Below, one piece after another: positions 26,128 through 34,334 of a stretch of DNA of 64,000 nucleotides. Below the pieces are notes generated by a model that had not been told where the DNA came from, made no database searches, and saw only the letters and a list, made by a program, of their open reading frames with translations. The stretch's first letter is position 1, and each line of letters opens with the position of its first letter. Both the position numbers and the translations under genes were made by a program. The DNA is from Pseudomonadales bacterium (GTDB lineage Bacteria; Pseudomonadota; Gammaproteobacteria; Pseudomonadales; UBA7239): positions 248,001 to 312,000 of the forward strand of contig JANQLY010000002.1 in assembly GCA_028280345.1 (NCBI GenBank), given 5' to 3'.

Positions 26128-27330
26128 ATGACAGAAGCATTCATTTACGATGCTATCCGCACACCGCGCGGAAAGGGCAAGCCCGGCGGCTCGCTTTACG
26201 AAGTAAAGTCAGTCGATCTGGTGAAAAACCTGCTCGATGCGATGGTCGAGCGCAACAATCTTGACCAGTCACAGGTTGAGGATGTGATCCTCGGCTGTGG
26301 TGAGCCGGTCAATGAGCAGGGCCAGAATATTGCTAAAACGGCACTCGTTTATGCGGACTGGTCGGAAAAAACTGTCGGCGCCCAGATGTACCGCTACTGT
26401 GCGGCTGCACTTGATGCCTGTAACACCGTTGCCATGAAAGTTATGTCCGGTCAGGAAGACCTCGGTATGGGGGGTGGTGTGGAATCCATGTCTCGTCTTG
26501 GCATGGGTGCCGGTGGTGCTGCTGTAGCGGATGCGTGGACTGCGATGCAATCCTATGCGATTAACCAGGGGGTGGCTGCGGACTTAATGGCTACCGTTGA
26601 TGGCACAACCCGTGAAGATTGTGACCGCTATGCGCGAATGTCTCAGCAGCGCGCTGGTGAAGCGATGGCTAATGGTTACTTTGACAAGTCTGTGGTGCCA
26701 GTGAAAGATTTTAATGGCGTTACGATTCTTGGTCAGGACGAATTTCCACGTCCGAGTACAACGATGGAAAATCTTACCAAGCTAAACTCATCGTTCCAGA
26801 TGTTCGGCGACTTTGGTCACGATGAATTGCTCAAATTCAAATATCCGGAAATTCAGAATGTGGATCACGTGCACACCCCGGGTAACTCTTCCGGCATTGT
26901 TGACGGTGCTTCACTGGTGCTGATCGGCAATGAAAAAGCCGGCAAGGAAAACAATCTCACACCGCGTGCTCGAATTGTCTCCTGTGCAGTGACTGGTAGC
27001 GAGCCAACGATTATGCTCGCGGGCCCGGCACCGGCAACCGAGAAAGCGTTGGCAAAAGCGGGTTTGACGATTGACGATATCGATCTGTTTGAACTGAACG
27101 AAGCGTTTGCTGCGGTGGTACTGCGCTATCAACGCATCTTTAATATCCCCGACGAGAAAATCAATGTGAACGGCGGTGCGATTGCACTCGGTCACCCGAT
27201 CGGTGCAACCGGTGGCATGATCCTCGGTACACTCGTCGATGAACTGGAGCGCCGCAAACTCAAGCGCGGTGTGGCGACCTTGTGTGCGGCCGGAGGTATT
27301 GGTATCGCAACAGTCGTTGAGCTTGTTTAA
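26128..27330 (+). CDS. Thiolase (acetyl-CoA acyltransferase)
   Basis: The 400-residue enzyme carries out the last, thiolytic step of beta-oxidation. The nucleophilic cysteine is C91 in YRYCAAALDA; the usual SxG after the cysteine is replaced by AAA, an unusual feature. The C-terminal GGAIALGHPIGATG motif supplies the active-site His, and TLCAAGGIGIA supplies the second Cys. AAGGTG precedes the ATG. It is followed by the FadB/FadJ-type gene with a palindromic repeat between them, the thiolase-first order seen in fadI-fadJ operons. Confidence 0.93.
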   Translation: MTEAFIYDAIRTPRGKGKPGGSLYEVKSVDLVKNLLDAMVERNNLDQSQVEDVILGCGEPVNEQGQNIAKTALVYADWSEKTVGAQMYRYCAAALDACNTVAMKVMSGQEDLGMGGGVESMSRLGMGAGGAAVADAWTAMQSYAINQGVAADLMATVDGTTREDCDRYARMSQQRAGEAMANGYFDKSVVPVKDFNGVTILGQDEFPRPSTTMENLTKLNSSFQMFGDFGHDELLKFKYPEIQNVDHVHTPGNSSGIVDGASLVLIGNEKAGKENNLTPRARIVSCAVTGSEPTIMLAGPAPATEKALAKAGLTIDDIDLFELNEAFAAVVLRYQRIFNIPDEKINVNGGAIALGHPIGATGGMILGTLVDELERRKLKRGVATLCAAGGIGIATVVELV

Positions 27331-27365
27331 ACGGCATATTTTGTGCGCCAGCTTCGTTATAAGTC

Positions 27366-27412
27366 ATTTTGAGAGTGCTCATTTAGCAATAGTAAACTCC
27401 GCTTCTCAAAAT
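27366..27412. repeat. Dispersed intergenic palindrome, copy 3
   Basis: The arms ATTTTGAGA and TCTCAAAAT enclose GTGCTCATTTAGCAATAGTAAACTCCGCT. The core matches copies 1, 2 and 4, while the arms differ from theirs. It occupies the 168-bp gap between the thiolase and the multifunctional beta-oxidation gene. Confidence 0.75.
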
Positions 27413-27498
27413 ACCTTTCGCCTCGCTGACACAAAAAATCTACGCGTTTAAATGCTACAGAGTAAAGAATTTAATTTTTAAACTAAAGGTAATCACAG

Positions 27499-29682
27499 AT
27501 GAGTGAATACAATTTGAAAAGCGATTATATCCGTCTCGAAAAAGACAGCGACGGCATTGTAGAAATGATTTTTGACCAGCCCGGTCAAAAAGTTAACGTG
27601 ATGGGTGACGAATACCTCGAAGCGGTTAACGAAGTGGTCGGCGTTCTCGAAGCGGACAAGGAAAACATAACCGGTATCTATGTGCGTTCCGGTAAAGATT
27701 CTTTCTTCGGTGGTGGTGATCTCACGGCGTTACTGGAAATGCCGATGGAAATGAAAGAGGACGAACTCAACGAGAACTATCTGCAAATCCTCAACAGCAA
27801 AAAGCCGCTGCGCATCCTTGAAACCATGGGTGTGCCGGTCGTTGCCGGTATTAATGGTGCAGCACTTGGTGGCGGTTATGAGATTTGTCTCGCTTGCCAT
27901 CACCGTATTGCGATCAACAAACCTGGCGTTGTCGTCGGCCTGCCTGAAGCACAGCTCGGTTTAATGCCGGGTGCTGGCGGCGTCGTGCGTATGACCCGCA
28001 AGTTCGGTTTGCAGGATGCGATCACCTATGTGTCACAAGGCAAACAGTTCAAGCCGGAACCTGCACTGGAAAAAGGTTTTATCGATGCTCTGGCGAAAGA
28101 CGAAGATGATATGCACGCCCAGGCAAAAGCCTGGATCAAGGCAAACCCTGAAGCGAAAAACCCTTGGGACGAACCTGGCTTTAAAATTCCTGGCGGTGCG
28201 CCGAACGACAAGGAGATCGATCAGGGCCTGATGGGGCTGTTGTTCTTTGGTCCGGTTAACGTGCTGACTTCAACCAAGGGTGTGTTCCCGGCGCCGAAAG
28301 CCATCTTTGCCTGTATCAACGATGTGGCGAAGGTGGACTTTGATACTGCTGAAAAAATTGAGTCCCGTTACTTCCAGCAACTGATGATGTCACAGGTCGC
28401 GAAGAATATGATTCGCACTTTCTTCTTCCAGTTAAATGCGTTGGAAAACGGTGCGAGCCGCCCCGATGGTATTGAGAAAACCGAAGTGAAAAAACTCGGT
28501 ATTCTCGGTGCGGGTCAAATGGGCGCGGGTATTGCCTATATGGCTGCGAAAGAGGGCATTGAAGTGGTACTCAAGGATATTTCGCTTGAGAATGCAGAGA
28601 AGGGTAAAGCTTACTCGGAAACTGCCGGTGCTAAAGATCGTCGCGTGGACGATGACAAGCTGAAAGAAATACTTTCACTAATTACCCCGACTGCGGATGC
28701 CGCTGATCTTAAAGGCTGTGACTTTATTATCGAAGCAGTGTTTGAAGATCGCAACGTTAAAGCCACAGTAACCAAAGAAGCCGAAGCAGAACTCGATGAC
28801 AGTGCGATTTTTGCCTCAAACACTTCAGCGTTGCCTATTACCGAGCTGGCAGAAGCCTCCGCTCGCCCGGCCAACTTTATCGGTATGCACTTCTTCTCAC
28901 CCGCAGAGAAAATGCCACTCGTGGAAATTATTTGTGGCAAGGAAACCTCTGATGAAACACTCGCAAAGTGTTTTGATCTAGGTATCAAACTCGGCAAGAA
29001 ACCGATTGTGGTTAACGATGCGCCGGGCTTTTTTACCACTCGCGTGATCGGTGCCACGATTTCCGAAGGTGCTATTATGGTGCTTGAAGGGATTAACCCG
29101 GTATTGATCGACAACGCTGCGGCGTTTAACGGCTCGCCGGTTGGTCCGCTGACAGCGATTGATGAGATCGGTCAGGACACCGCCTACAAAGGTGCACAGC
29201 AGCAGAAAGCGGATGCGGAAGCCAAAGGCGAAGTGTTTGAAGCAAATGCCCCGTTTACACTGATGACACGTATGGTAGAAGAGTTTGATCGCAAAGGTAA
29301 GGTTCACGGCGGCGGTTACTATGACTACCCTGAAGGTGGCAAGAAAACTATCTGGCCGGGTATGAAAGAACATTTCGCACCGGATGGTTACAGCGAAATT
29401 CCATTGCAGGATGTGAAAGATCGCCTTGTGTTCTCCCAGTGCATCGAAGCAGTTAAAGCAATGGAAGAGGGTGTCATTGAGTCTGTTGGTGATGGCAATA
29501 TCGGTTCCATTATGGGCATCGGCTTTCCTCCGCAAACCGGTGGTGTCTATCAATGCATCAATGCCTATGGCCTTAAAGCGTTTGTCGAACGCTGCAAAGA
29601 GCTTGCCGAGAAATACGGTGAGCGCTTTGATCCGCCGCAATTGTTGATTGATAGAGCTGAAAAAGACGAGATCTTTGTCTAA
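27499..29682 (+). CDS. Multifunctional enoyl-CoA hydratase / 3-hydroxyacyl-CoA dehydrogenase (FadB/FadJ type)
   Basis: The 727-residue protein joins an N-terminal enoyl-CoA hydratase (GINGAALGGGYEICLA oxyanion segment at about 116; LPEAQLGLMPGAGG with a catalytic Glu) to a C-terminal 3-hydroxyacyl-CoA dehydrogenase (NAD motif GILGAGQMGAGIA at about 335; GMHFFSPAEKMPLVEI with the catalytic His). It catalyses the hydration and oxidation steps of beta-oxidation and should associate with the thiolase encoded just upstream. The length is standard. A ribosome site (AAGG) precedes the ATG. Confidence 0.95.
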   Translation: MSEYNLKSDYIRLEKDSDGIVEMIFDQPGQKVNVMGDEYLEAVNEVVGVLEADKENITGIYVRSGKDSFFGGGDLTALLEMPMEMKEDELNENYLQILNSKKPLRILETMGVPVVAGINGAALGGGYEICLACHHRIAINKPGVVVGLPEAQLGLMPGAGGVVRMTRKFGLQDAITYVSQGKQFKPEPALEKGFIDALAKDEDDMHAQAKAWIKANPEAKNPWDEPGFKIPGGAPNDKEIDQGLMGLLFFGPVNVLTSTKGVFPAPKAIFACINDVAKVDFDTAEKIESRYFQQLMMSQVAKNMIRTFFFQLNALENGASRPDGIEKTEVKKLGILGAGQMGAGIAYMAAKEGIEVVLKDISLENAEKGKAYSETAGAKDRRVDDDKLKEILSLITPTADAADLKGCDFIIEAVFEDRNVKATVTKEAEAELDDSAIFASNTSALPITELAEASARPANFIGMHFFSPAEKMPLVEIICGKETSDETLAKCFDLGIKLGKKPIVVNDAPGFFTTRVIGATISEGAIMVLEGINPVLIDNAAAFNGSPVGPLTAIDEIGQDTAYKGAQQQKADAEAKGEVFEANAPFTLMTRMVEEFDRKGKVHGGGYYDYPEGGKKTIWPGMKEHFAPDGYSEIPLQDVKDRLVFSQCIEAVKAMEEGVIESVGDGNIGSIMGIGFPPQTGGVYQCINAYGLKAFVERCKELAEKYGERFDPPQLLIDRAEKDEIFV

Positions 29683-29710
29683 AAGCTACTGCGCTCGGTA
29701 ATACAGCGTT

Positions 29711-29770
29711 AAAGTCTGACGCGAAATGCTCATGTACTAACGTGTACACTCCGCTTTCGCGCCAGACTTT
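29711..29770. repeat. Dispersed intergenic palindrome, copy 4
   Basis: The arms AAAGTCTGACGCGAAA and TTTCGCGCCAGACTTT (one unpaired position) enclose TGCTCATGTACTAACGTGTACACTCCGC. It has the longest stem of the four copies. It lies just after the FadB/FadJ-type gene and may act as its 3' end structure. Confidence 0.78.
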
Positions 29771-29868
29771 GCCTTGTCTTACCCTCGCTCGTGACGCTTT
29801 TAGAACTATGAAGTCTTTAAATGAAAAGAGTGTCTGGATTTGCCTTCTAGTTATACCGATTGAATAAC

Positions 29869-30645
29869 TTAATCATCGGACTTCTTTCTTCTCTTAAGGT
29901 ATTCAGCTAAAGAGTCCTCTGTATATTCTTTTTTTTGATTGGATTCAGATTCTTGGACAATATCCCATAGAGTACTGCCGCTAGTTCTTTCGGCTCTGGA
30001 TCTTCTGTCATTTCTTTTTATAAGTCTGTACAGGTCAGTTTGCTTGTTATTAAGGCTTTCGATATTGGCTAGAATTTCTTTAAAATGGAGTTCATTGAGC
30101 TTTTCGTGTCTTACTTCTTCGCTTATTTCGGTAGATTCAAGTTTTGCAGGTGAGGTAAGCTCTAAAAGCCTGATTAGTGAGTTTATCTCAGTTTTATCAT
30201 TTCGTTTTTCATAGGTATCTTCGAGAGCATTAGTAAGTTCAATCTTGGCTTTCAATACATTGCGATGCTTCATATCTTTTTGATATGTAACGTATCTTAG
30301 TCCGTTTATATCAAAAGGAGCGTCTGTTTCATCATCCTTGATAAGTACTGTTGGTAAGTCAAAAGCTTGTCTCATTCCAAGTTCATAAAAAACATTTGGA
30401 TTCCTTGCGCTCATATCACAAATAGCCATTGGTGATGCGATTACGCTTTTTAGGATATCTAATTGAATAAGGTTTGTGTTTTTTGATTCGTCTGCACGAA
30501 ACGGTTCCATTTTTGCATTTTCAATGCAGGGCTTGATTATATCTTCGTATACTAGTTGAAAATGCCCATCTTCGTATCCTGCTTGGTTAGAGATAGGCAT
30601 AATGCAAAAGCATTGGATTTTTTCAGTGTCCTGTTTTTTTGTCAT
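29869..30645 (-). CDS. TIR / nucleoside-deoxyribosyltransferase-like protein
   Basis: The 258-residue protein has an N-terminal Rossmann-like domain with CFCIMPIS, MEPFRADES, ICDMSARNPNVFYELGM and a later PFDINGLRYVTY. This pattern is shared by TIR-like and nucleoside 2-deoxyribosyltransferase-like proteins; the Glu of FYELG is the expected catalytic acid. The C-terminal half (about 145-258) is charged and helical. Such proteins often cleave NAD or nucleotides, and some serve in anti-phage defence; no partner sensor gene is visible here. The start at 30645 follows AAGGA. It lies 22 nt after the preceding minus-strand gene and may be the third gene of the tyrosinase operon, yet it is visibly more AT-rich, which suggests separate acquisition. 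Confidence 0.68.
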   Translation of the reverse strand: MTKKQDTEKIQCFCIMPISNQAGYEDGHFQLVYEDIIKPCIENAKMEPFRADESKNTNLIQLDILKSVIASPMAICDMSARNPNVFYELGMRQAFDLPTVLIKDDETDAPFDINGLRYVTYQKDMKHRNVLKAKIELTNALEDTYEKRNDKTEINSLIRLLELTSPAKLESTEISEEVRHEKLNELHFKEILANIESLNNKQTDLYRLIKRNDRRSRAERTSGSTLWDIVQESESNQKKEYTEDSLAEYLKRRKKSDD

Positions 30646-30667
30646 AGTTTTTCCTTGGTATGCTTTT

Positions 30668-31264
30668 CTAACGCTCAATAATATCCAGCGAAATCCTGCC
30701 GAGTTGTAATGGCTTGGCTTGCAGGCCCTGCTCGTCATCGGCGAGTACAGAAATACGTAGCGCCACTTGCGCACGCTGATCATCAGCGGCTTTACGTATC
30801 ATATTGGTTGCCTCAATAAAGAAATGCCCGTATGGGGCTTCCGAGGCTTGAATCCTGTCTGCATGATGACCGTGTTCAGGGCTGATATGGTCAAAGAAGC
30901 TGATCGGTGCTGCGGAGACAGTTTCAGCTGAAATGGTTGCCGGGAAAGAGTTTTCTGTACCGACTTCCAACAGTAGCTGAAAGTTATTTTCTGTTAGTGA
31001 ACGATCACGGATAACCAGTGCAATCAGTAGTTCGCCTTCATTCGAAGCTTTGAAAATAGTTTCTACCGTTGCGCTTCCTTTGATGACCAATGACTCGCCT
31101 GGCTGTATTGACAGCAGTTCTTCTGTCAGTGGAAAGGAACGAATCAGTTGAGGCTTTGGCTGTGCAGAGCCTGCCAGTGCAAAGTCTCTCAGTTTTAGCA
31201 GCTGTGGATTTTCGGTTGAGTTAAATTCGGGCCTGAGTTCGGCCAATGGGTCCAGATCGCTCAT
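30668..31264 (-). CDS. Hypothetical protein, tyrosinase operon partner
   Basis: This 198-residue protein belongs to no family I recognise. It looks beta-rich, is acidic to neutral, lacks a signal peptide and membrane segments, and has a His-containing stretch (FFDHISPEHGHHAD) near residue 125 that might bind metal. A GGGAG ribosome site precedes the ATG. It starts 12 nt after the tyrosinase stop, so a role as accessory or copper-handling partner of the tyrosinase is plausible. That role is inference from position only. Confidence 0.6.
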   Translation of the reverse strand: MSDLDPLAELRPEFNSTENPQLLKLRDFALAGSAQPKPQLIRSFPLTEELLSIQPGESLVIKGSATVETIFKASNEGELLIALVIRDRSLTENNFQLLLEVGTENSFPATISAETVSAAPISFFDHISPEHGHHADRIQASEAPYGHFFIEATNMIRKAADDQRAQVALRISVLADDEQGLQAKPLQLGRISLDIIER

Positions 31265-31276
31265 ATCAGACTCCCA

Positions 31277-32263
31277 CTATGGAATAGCTGTTGATGTTGT
31301 ACCCATAACAGAACCGACCATTGAATCCTCGTACTGATAGGAGAGTAACGGGAATAACAGACAGTATCGCACCTGGGTTACCACTGAATTTGCTAGCGGA
31401 GAGCCGCTGCCGCTAACAAAATTGTTATCGAAGGAAAATCCTTTCCAGATTTCTTCTGCGGGGTTGGGATTGCCTTGAGCGAGATTCCACTCGGTCCATA
31501 GGTAATCAATCATACTGTGATGGCACCAGAAAATAGGATCCAGTGCGGCATTTGCAACTTCGCCGAGGTTGCCGTCGATGCGGTAATGCACAAAATCATG
31601 GGGACGTAATTCAAAGCGGGATTTTGTAACTAGCTCATGCTGGCTCTCCGGCTCTGCATCATTGAGTGCACCGGAGCCAAAGTCCGGTGCAAAAACCGTG
31701 GCGGCCATCACTTCGTCCATCTGATTCTCATTACATGGATTAACCCAAATGCCGTTTCTGACATGGTTTCTTCTGCGTGACGTATCATTCAATACACCGG
31801 ATTGAAAGGGTGTCGGTATTTCACGATCCTCTATCCAGTTCCAGTAGGGAAGAGCAAAGTCATTCATGCCGGTGAGATTTCTGACAATCTGTTCAAACCA
31901 GAAAAGATAATGCCGGTGCCATGGCAGGAATAGCCAGTTGCCATGGGGGCACCAGTTCTGATGTATGTTTGCCTGGTAAGCCCAGCTACGGGTATCGGTA
32001 TCCGGTAAGCCTTGCATGGTGGCCACGGCATCGCGCAAGGCAACGATAATATCGCTGTTTGGAGAGAGATCGTTGAGCTTCCTGCGCACGGGTCGATTGG
32101 CAATAGTGATACGTGAATCGACGATTTCGTCGACATCGGCAGGTGTGCAGTTGGTCAAGGCCGCGGGGATAATGCCAAGCAGGGCCATCCCCTTGATGAC
32201 ATCCCTTCTGGCGAGGCCGGCTTTATTGGCAATATTGTCAATGGATATAGGTGAGTCGGACAT
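31277..32263 (-). CDS. Tyrosinase-family dicopper oxidase with Tat signal
   Basis: This 328-residue tyrosinase-like enzyme oxidises phenols to quinones. The CuA region reads IHQNWCPHGNW and FLPWHRHYLFWFE; the CuB region has RPHDFVH and DPIFWCHHSMIDYLW, so all six histidine ligands appear present. The N-terminus has twin arginines (R19-R20, ARRDVIKG), a hydrophobic stretch and C39 in LTNC. It is therefore probably Tat-exported and possibly lipidated, although Asn before the cysteine is unusual for a lipobox. I start at the ATG at 32263, which has AGGGAG upstream. It heads a likely operon with two smaller genes. Confidence 0.9.
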   Translation of the reverse strand: MSDSPISIDNIANKAGLARRDVIKGMALLGIIPAALTNCTPADVDEIVDSRITIANRPVRRKLNDLSPNSDIIVALRDAVATMQGLPDTDTRSWAYQANIHQNWCPHGNWLFLPWHRHYLFWFEQIVRNLTGMNDFALPYWNWIEDREIPTPFQSGVLNDTSRRRNHVRNGIWVNPCNENQMDEVMAATVFAPDFGSGALNDAEPESQHELVTKSRFELRPHDFVHYRIDGNLGEVANAALDPIFWCHHSMIDYLWTEWNLAQGNPNPAEEIWKGFSFDNNFVSGSGSPLANSVVTQVRYCLLFPLLSYQYEDSMVGSVMGTTSTAIP

Positions 32264-32502
32264 ATGGTTTTGCTCCCTGTCGCTGTTCCTTTTCAATCAA
32301 TCGCTTCCTTTAGTCCCTTTACTATTCAATGACCTTTTGAATATGTAGATCCACCGAAGATAAATGACGGTTCACTGATAGCTATAGTCAAGTCTGTCTG
32401 GCGGCAGCTGAAGGTATACTTGCATAACCCCGGTATTATTTCAATGTGGTTCTGATCCTGGGGTGATTGTTCATTGAGACTGTAAAGTGGCTATAGCTTG
32501 TT

Positions 32503-33279
32503 TTAAAGCGCAAATGGATCAAGCCCGGTTTCCGGGAGTGCTGGCGCATCAGAAGACGCTTTTGTTGCTGCATTTGTGGCAACACGCTTTTCAAATCCGG
32601 CAAAGCTAACCGGGTTGGGCTTGACGAGATTGCCATCGGCAGTCATGTGACGGCCATCCTTGTTAACAACGATTGTAGGTTTACCTGCCATAGCTACCAT
32701 TTTCGGGTGGGTGGCAAGTGCACGTGCGGTTTCCGAGCCGGGACTGGCTGGCCGTCCATCTTTAGCGAGGCGGAATTGAGGGTCATCCGAAACCAGATTG
32801 TTGCCATCCTGGTCGCCGAAGCCGGGAACATTGGTAGTGTTGCGTTCCAGTTGTTTGGCAAATTGTTCTCTTGCTGTACGGCGCTGTGTGCCAGTAGCAG
32901 AGGGTGTACTCATTGAAGATACAAGCTCTCCGTGCGCCTTGCGGGTTTTATCCAGGTCTCTTTGCATTGCAGCAGTTGCACCGGTTTTAGCCCGTTTGAC
33001 TGCAGCGCTATCGCCAGGTTTGTGAGCTAATTCTGTACGGTGATGTTTGGTGGATGTTTCAACAGATCTTAGCAGCAGGTCTGCAACATCTGTGGTTAGT
33101 GCAGGGCTGCCAACGGTTCTGCGATAAGATGCGCTGGAAGTGCGATGGGTTTGTGCTTTTCCGGCGGTTGTCAGGTTGCCGACAGTGGGGCGCCCCCGGG
33201 CGCGCTCCATATTGTTGCCCTGGGTTTTGCTATGTCCACCTTTTCTGGCAATGGGGCCGCTACCGTCGGATGCTGCCAT
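32503..33279 (-). CDS. Hypothetical basic Ser/Thr/Ala-rich protein, operator-linked orphan
   Basis: The 258-residue product has no recognised domain. It is hydrophilic, rich in Ala, Thr, Ser, Arg and Lys, and has no signal peptide or membrane segment. The chosen ATG (MAASDG) ends at 33279. An in-frame TTG at 33330 would extend it by 17 residues, but it directly abuts the GGGACA-N4-TGTCCC palindrome, so it is more likely promoter DNA. A single small gene with nothing co-transcribed, it resembles the orphan at 671 in size, character and operator. Function is unknown; a regulated effector or nucleoid-associated protein is possible. Confidence 0.55.
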   Translation of the reverse strand: MAASDGSGPIARKGGHSKTQGNNMERARGRPTVGNLTTAGKAQTHRTSSASYRRTVGSPALTTDVADLLLRSVETSTKHHRTELAHKPGDSAAVKRAKTGATAAMQRDLDKTRKAHGELVSSMSTPSATGTQRRTAREQFAKQLERNTTNVPGFGDQDGNNLVSDDPQFRLAKDGRPASPGSETARALATHPKMVAMAGKPTIVVNKDGRHMTADGNLVKPNPVSFAGFEKRVATNAATKASSDAPALPETGLDPFAL

Positions 33280-33330
33280 GGTCTTGAAAGTAAAAAGATC
33301 AAGCGTATTAAGTCCTTTAAAGGCGGTCAA

Positions 33331-33348
33331 CGGGACAAATTTGTCCCG
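33331..33348. promoter_or_regulatory. Operator-like palindrome CGGGACA-AATT-TGTCCCG
   Basis: This is a perfect 18-bp palindrome 51 bp upstream of the ATG of the minus-strand orphan gene. It shares the GGGACA-N4-TGTCCC core and the spacing to the start with the site at 588-605. No T-tract follows in either direction. Two such sites, each before an unrelated-looking orphan, suggest a small regulon of one dimeric regulator. Confidence 0.5.
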
Positions 33349-33761
33349 CTTCTTCTCTGATAGTGGAGTGTCGGTAGGTTACTACCTCAGCTGAAAATGC
33401 TGATAGTGTGTTGGTCTTTAATGGATGTGAAGGCAAAGGCGGCCCTGGGGCTACCCTTTTGTTTCGAGCTTCCCATAGATGGTTACACCGAAAGATGTAA
33501 AGTGATAGTCAAAGCACATCGTGAATTAATCGATAATCTGTCGTTTTTGTTGGATAAGTTCTTGTCTTTATTAAGGTTTTAAAGCCGGCTATGTATTTTT
33601 AAGGGCATGTTGCCAACTTTGGTAGTTTACATAAGGTATTTCTTATAGTAATCTGCCGCCTAATCAGTATAAAAATTAAAAAAACAAAAACTAAAGAACA
33701 GGAAGTGCTGTAAGACGCCCGACATGGGTCTTTCAAATTTACTGAATTGGAAATAAAAGGT
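33349..33761. other. 413-bp intergenic region
   Basis: I see no supportable gene. A 61-residue reading frame at 33397-33582 has no ribosome site. GGTAG-GTTA-CTACC near 33370 is a short perfect hairpin. The last 150 bp are strongly AT-rich and probably contain the promoter of the secreted-protein pair that follows. Confidence 0.5.
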
Positions 33762-34334
33762 ATGCTTTTTTTAAATGGAGTTGATGCAAGAATCTATTTA
33801 TTTTTTTGCTGTTGTTTGTCCGTTAATAGTTATGCGCATCAGGTTGGTGTAACTGAGTCATCTATTGAAATTGCAGAGCCAGGTGTCAGGATTATTTATA
33901 GCGTTCCTGCTCATGCCTTGGCTATGCTGACAGGTGAAGAGGATAATCATAATAAGACAGCGAGCGCCGGTTCTGCTGATAAATACATAAGTTTAATTGC
34001 TGGCGGATGGCGCGTCTCAGCTAGTGTGGACCGCTGTAAGCTCGTTAATACGTTGGTTGTTGAGGCGTCTGATGAGGATGTCTATCTTTATCAGTTGGAT
34101 TATCAGTGCCGCAGTTCGTTAAGTCGTATCGCTATCTCTTATAGCTTATTTCAGAATCATGCTTCTTTGTCTTATAAAAATAGAACAAAAATTAAATATG
34201 GCACAGTTAAGTCTCAACTGGATCTGGGTCTAACCCAAAATCAACTTAATATCCCTGTAGCGATAATGTTGGAGAAACACCAAAGTCGCCTGGAGCATCA
34301 TTTCACTCTTTCCATCAATGGAGAAAAAACATGA
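33762..34334 (+). CDS. Small secreted protein, partner of the giant repeat protein
   Basis: This 190-residue protein belongs to no family I can name with confidence. It begins with an uncleaved-looking hydrophobic run (IYLFFCCCLSVNSYA) and a plausible signal-peptidase site before HQVGV, so it is probably periplasmic or secreted. The mature part opens with HQVGVTESSIEI, somewhat like the N-terminal periplasmic part of HupE/UreJ-type proteins, but it lacks their membrane helices. The ATG at 33762 is the best start, although its ribosome site is poor. Its stop overlaps the giant gene's start as ATGA, so the two are translationally coupled and probably work together. Confidence 0.65.
   Translation: MLFLNGVDARIYLFFCCCLSVNSYAHQVGVTESSIEIAEPGVRIIYSVPAHALAMLTGEEDNHNKTASAGSADKYISLIAGGWRVSASVDRCKLVNTLVVEASDEDVYLYQLDYQCRSSLSRIAISYSLFQNHASLSYKNRTKIKYGTVKSQLDLGLTQNQLNIPVAIMLEKHQSRLEHHFTLSINGEKT

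Noticed and set aside
32503..33330. TTG start for the orphan gene at 33330
   Set aside because: It touches the operator-like palindrome; the ATG at 33279 leaves normal promoter spacing like the sister gene.
33397..33582. A 61-residue open frame in the gap before the secreted pair
   Set aside because: No ribosome site, no recognisable sequence and a start inside a hairpin-rich stretch.
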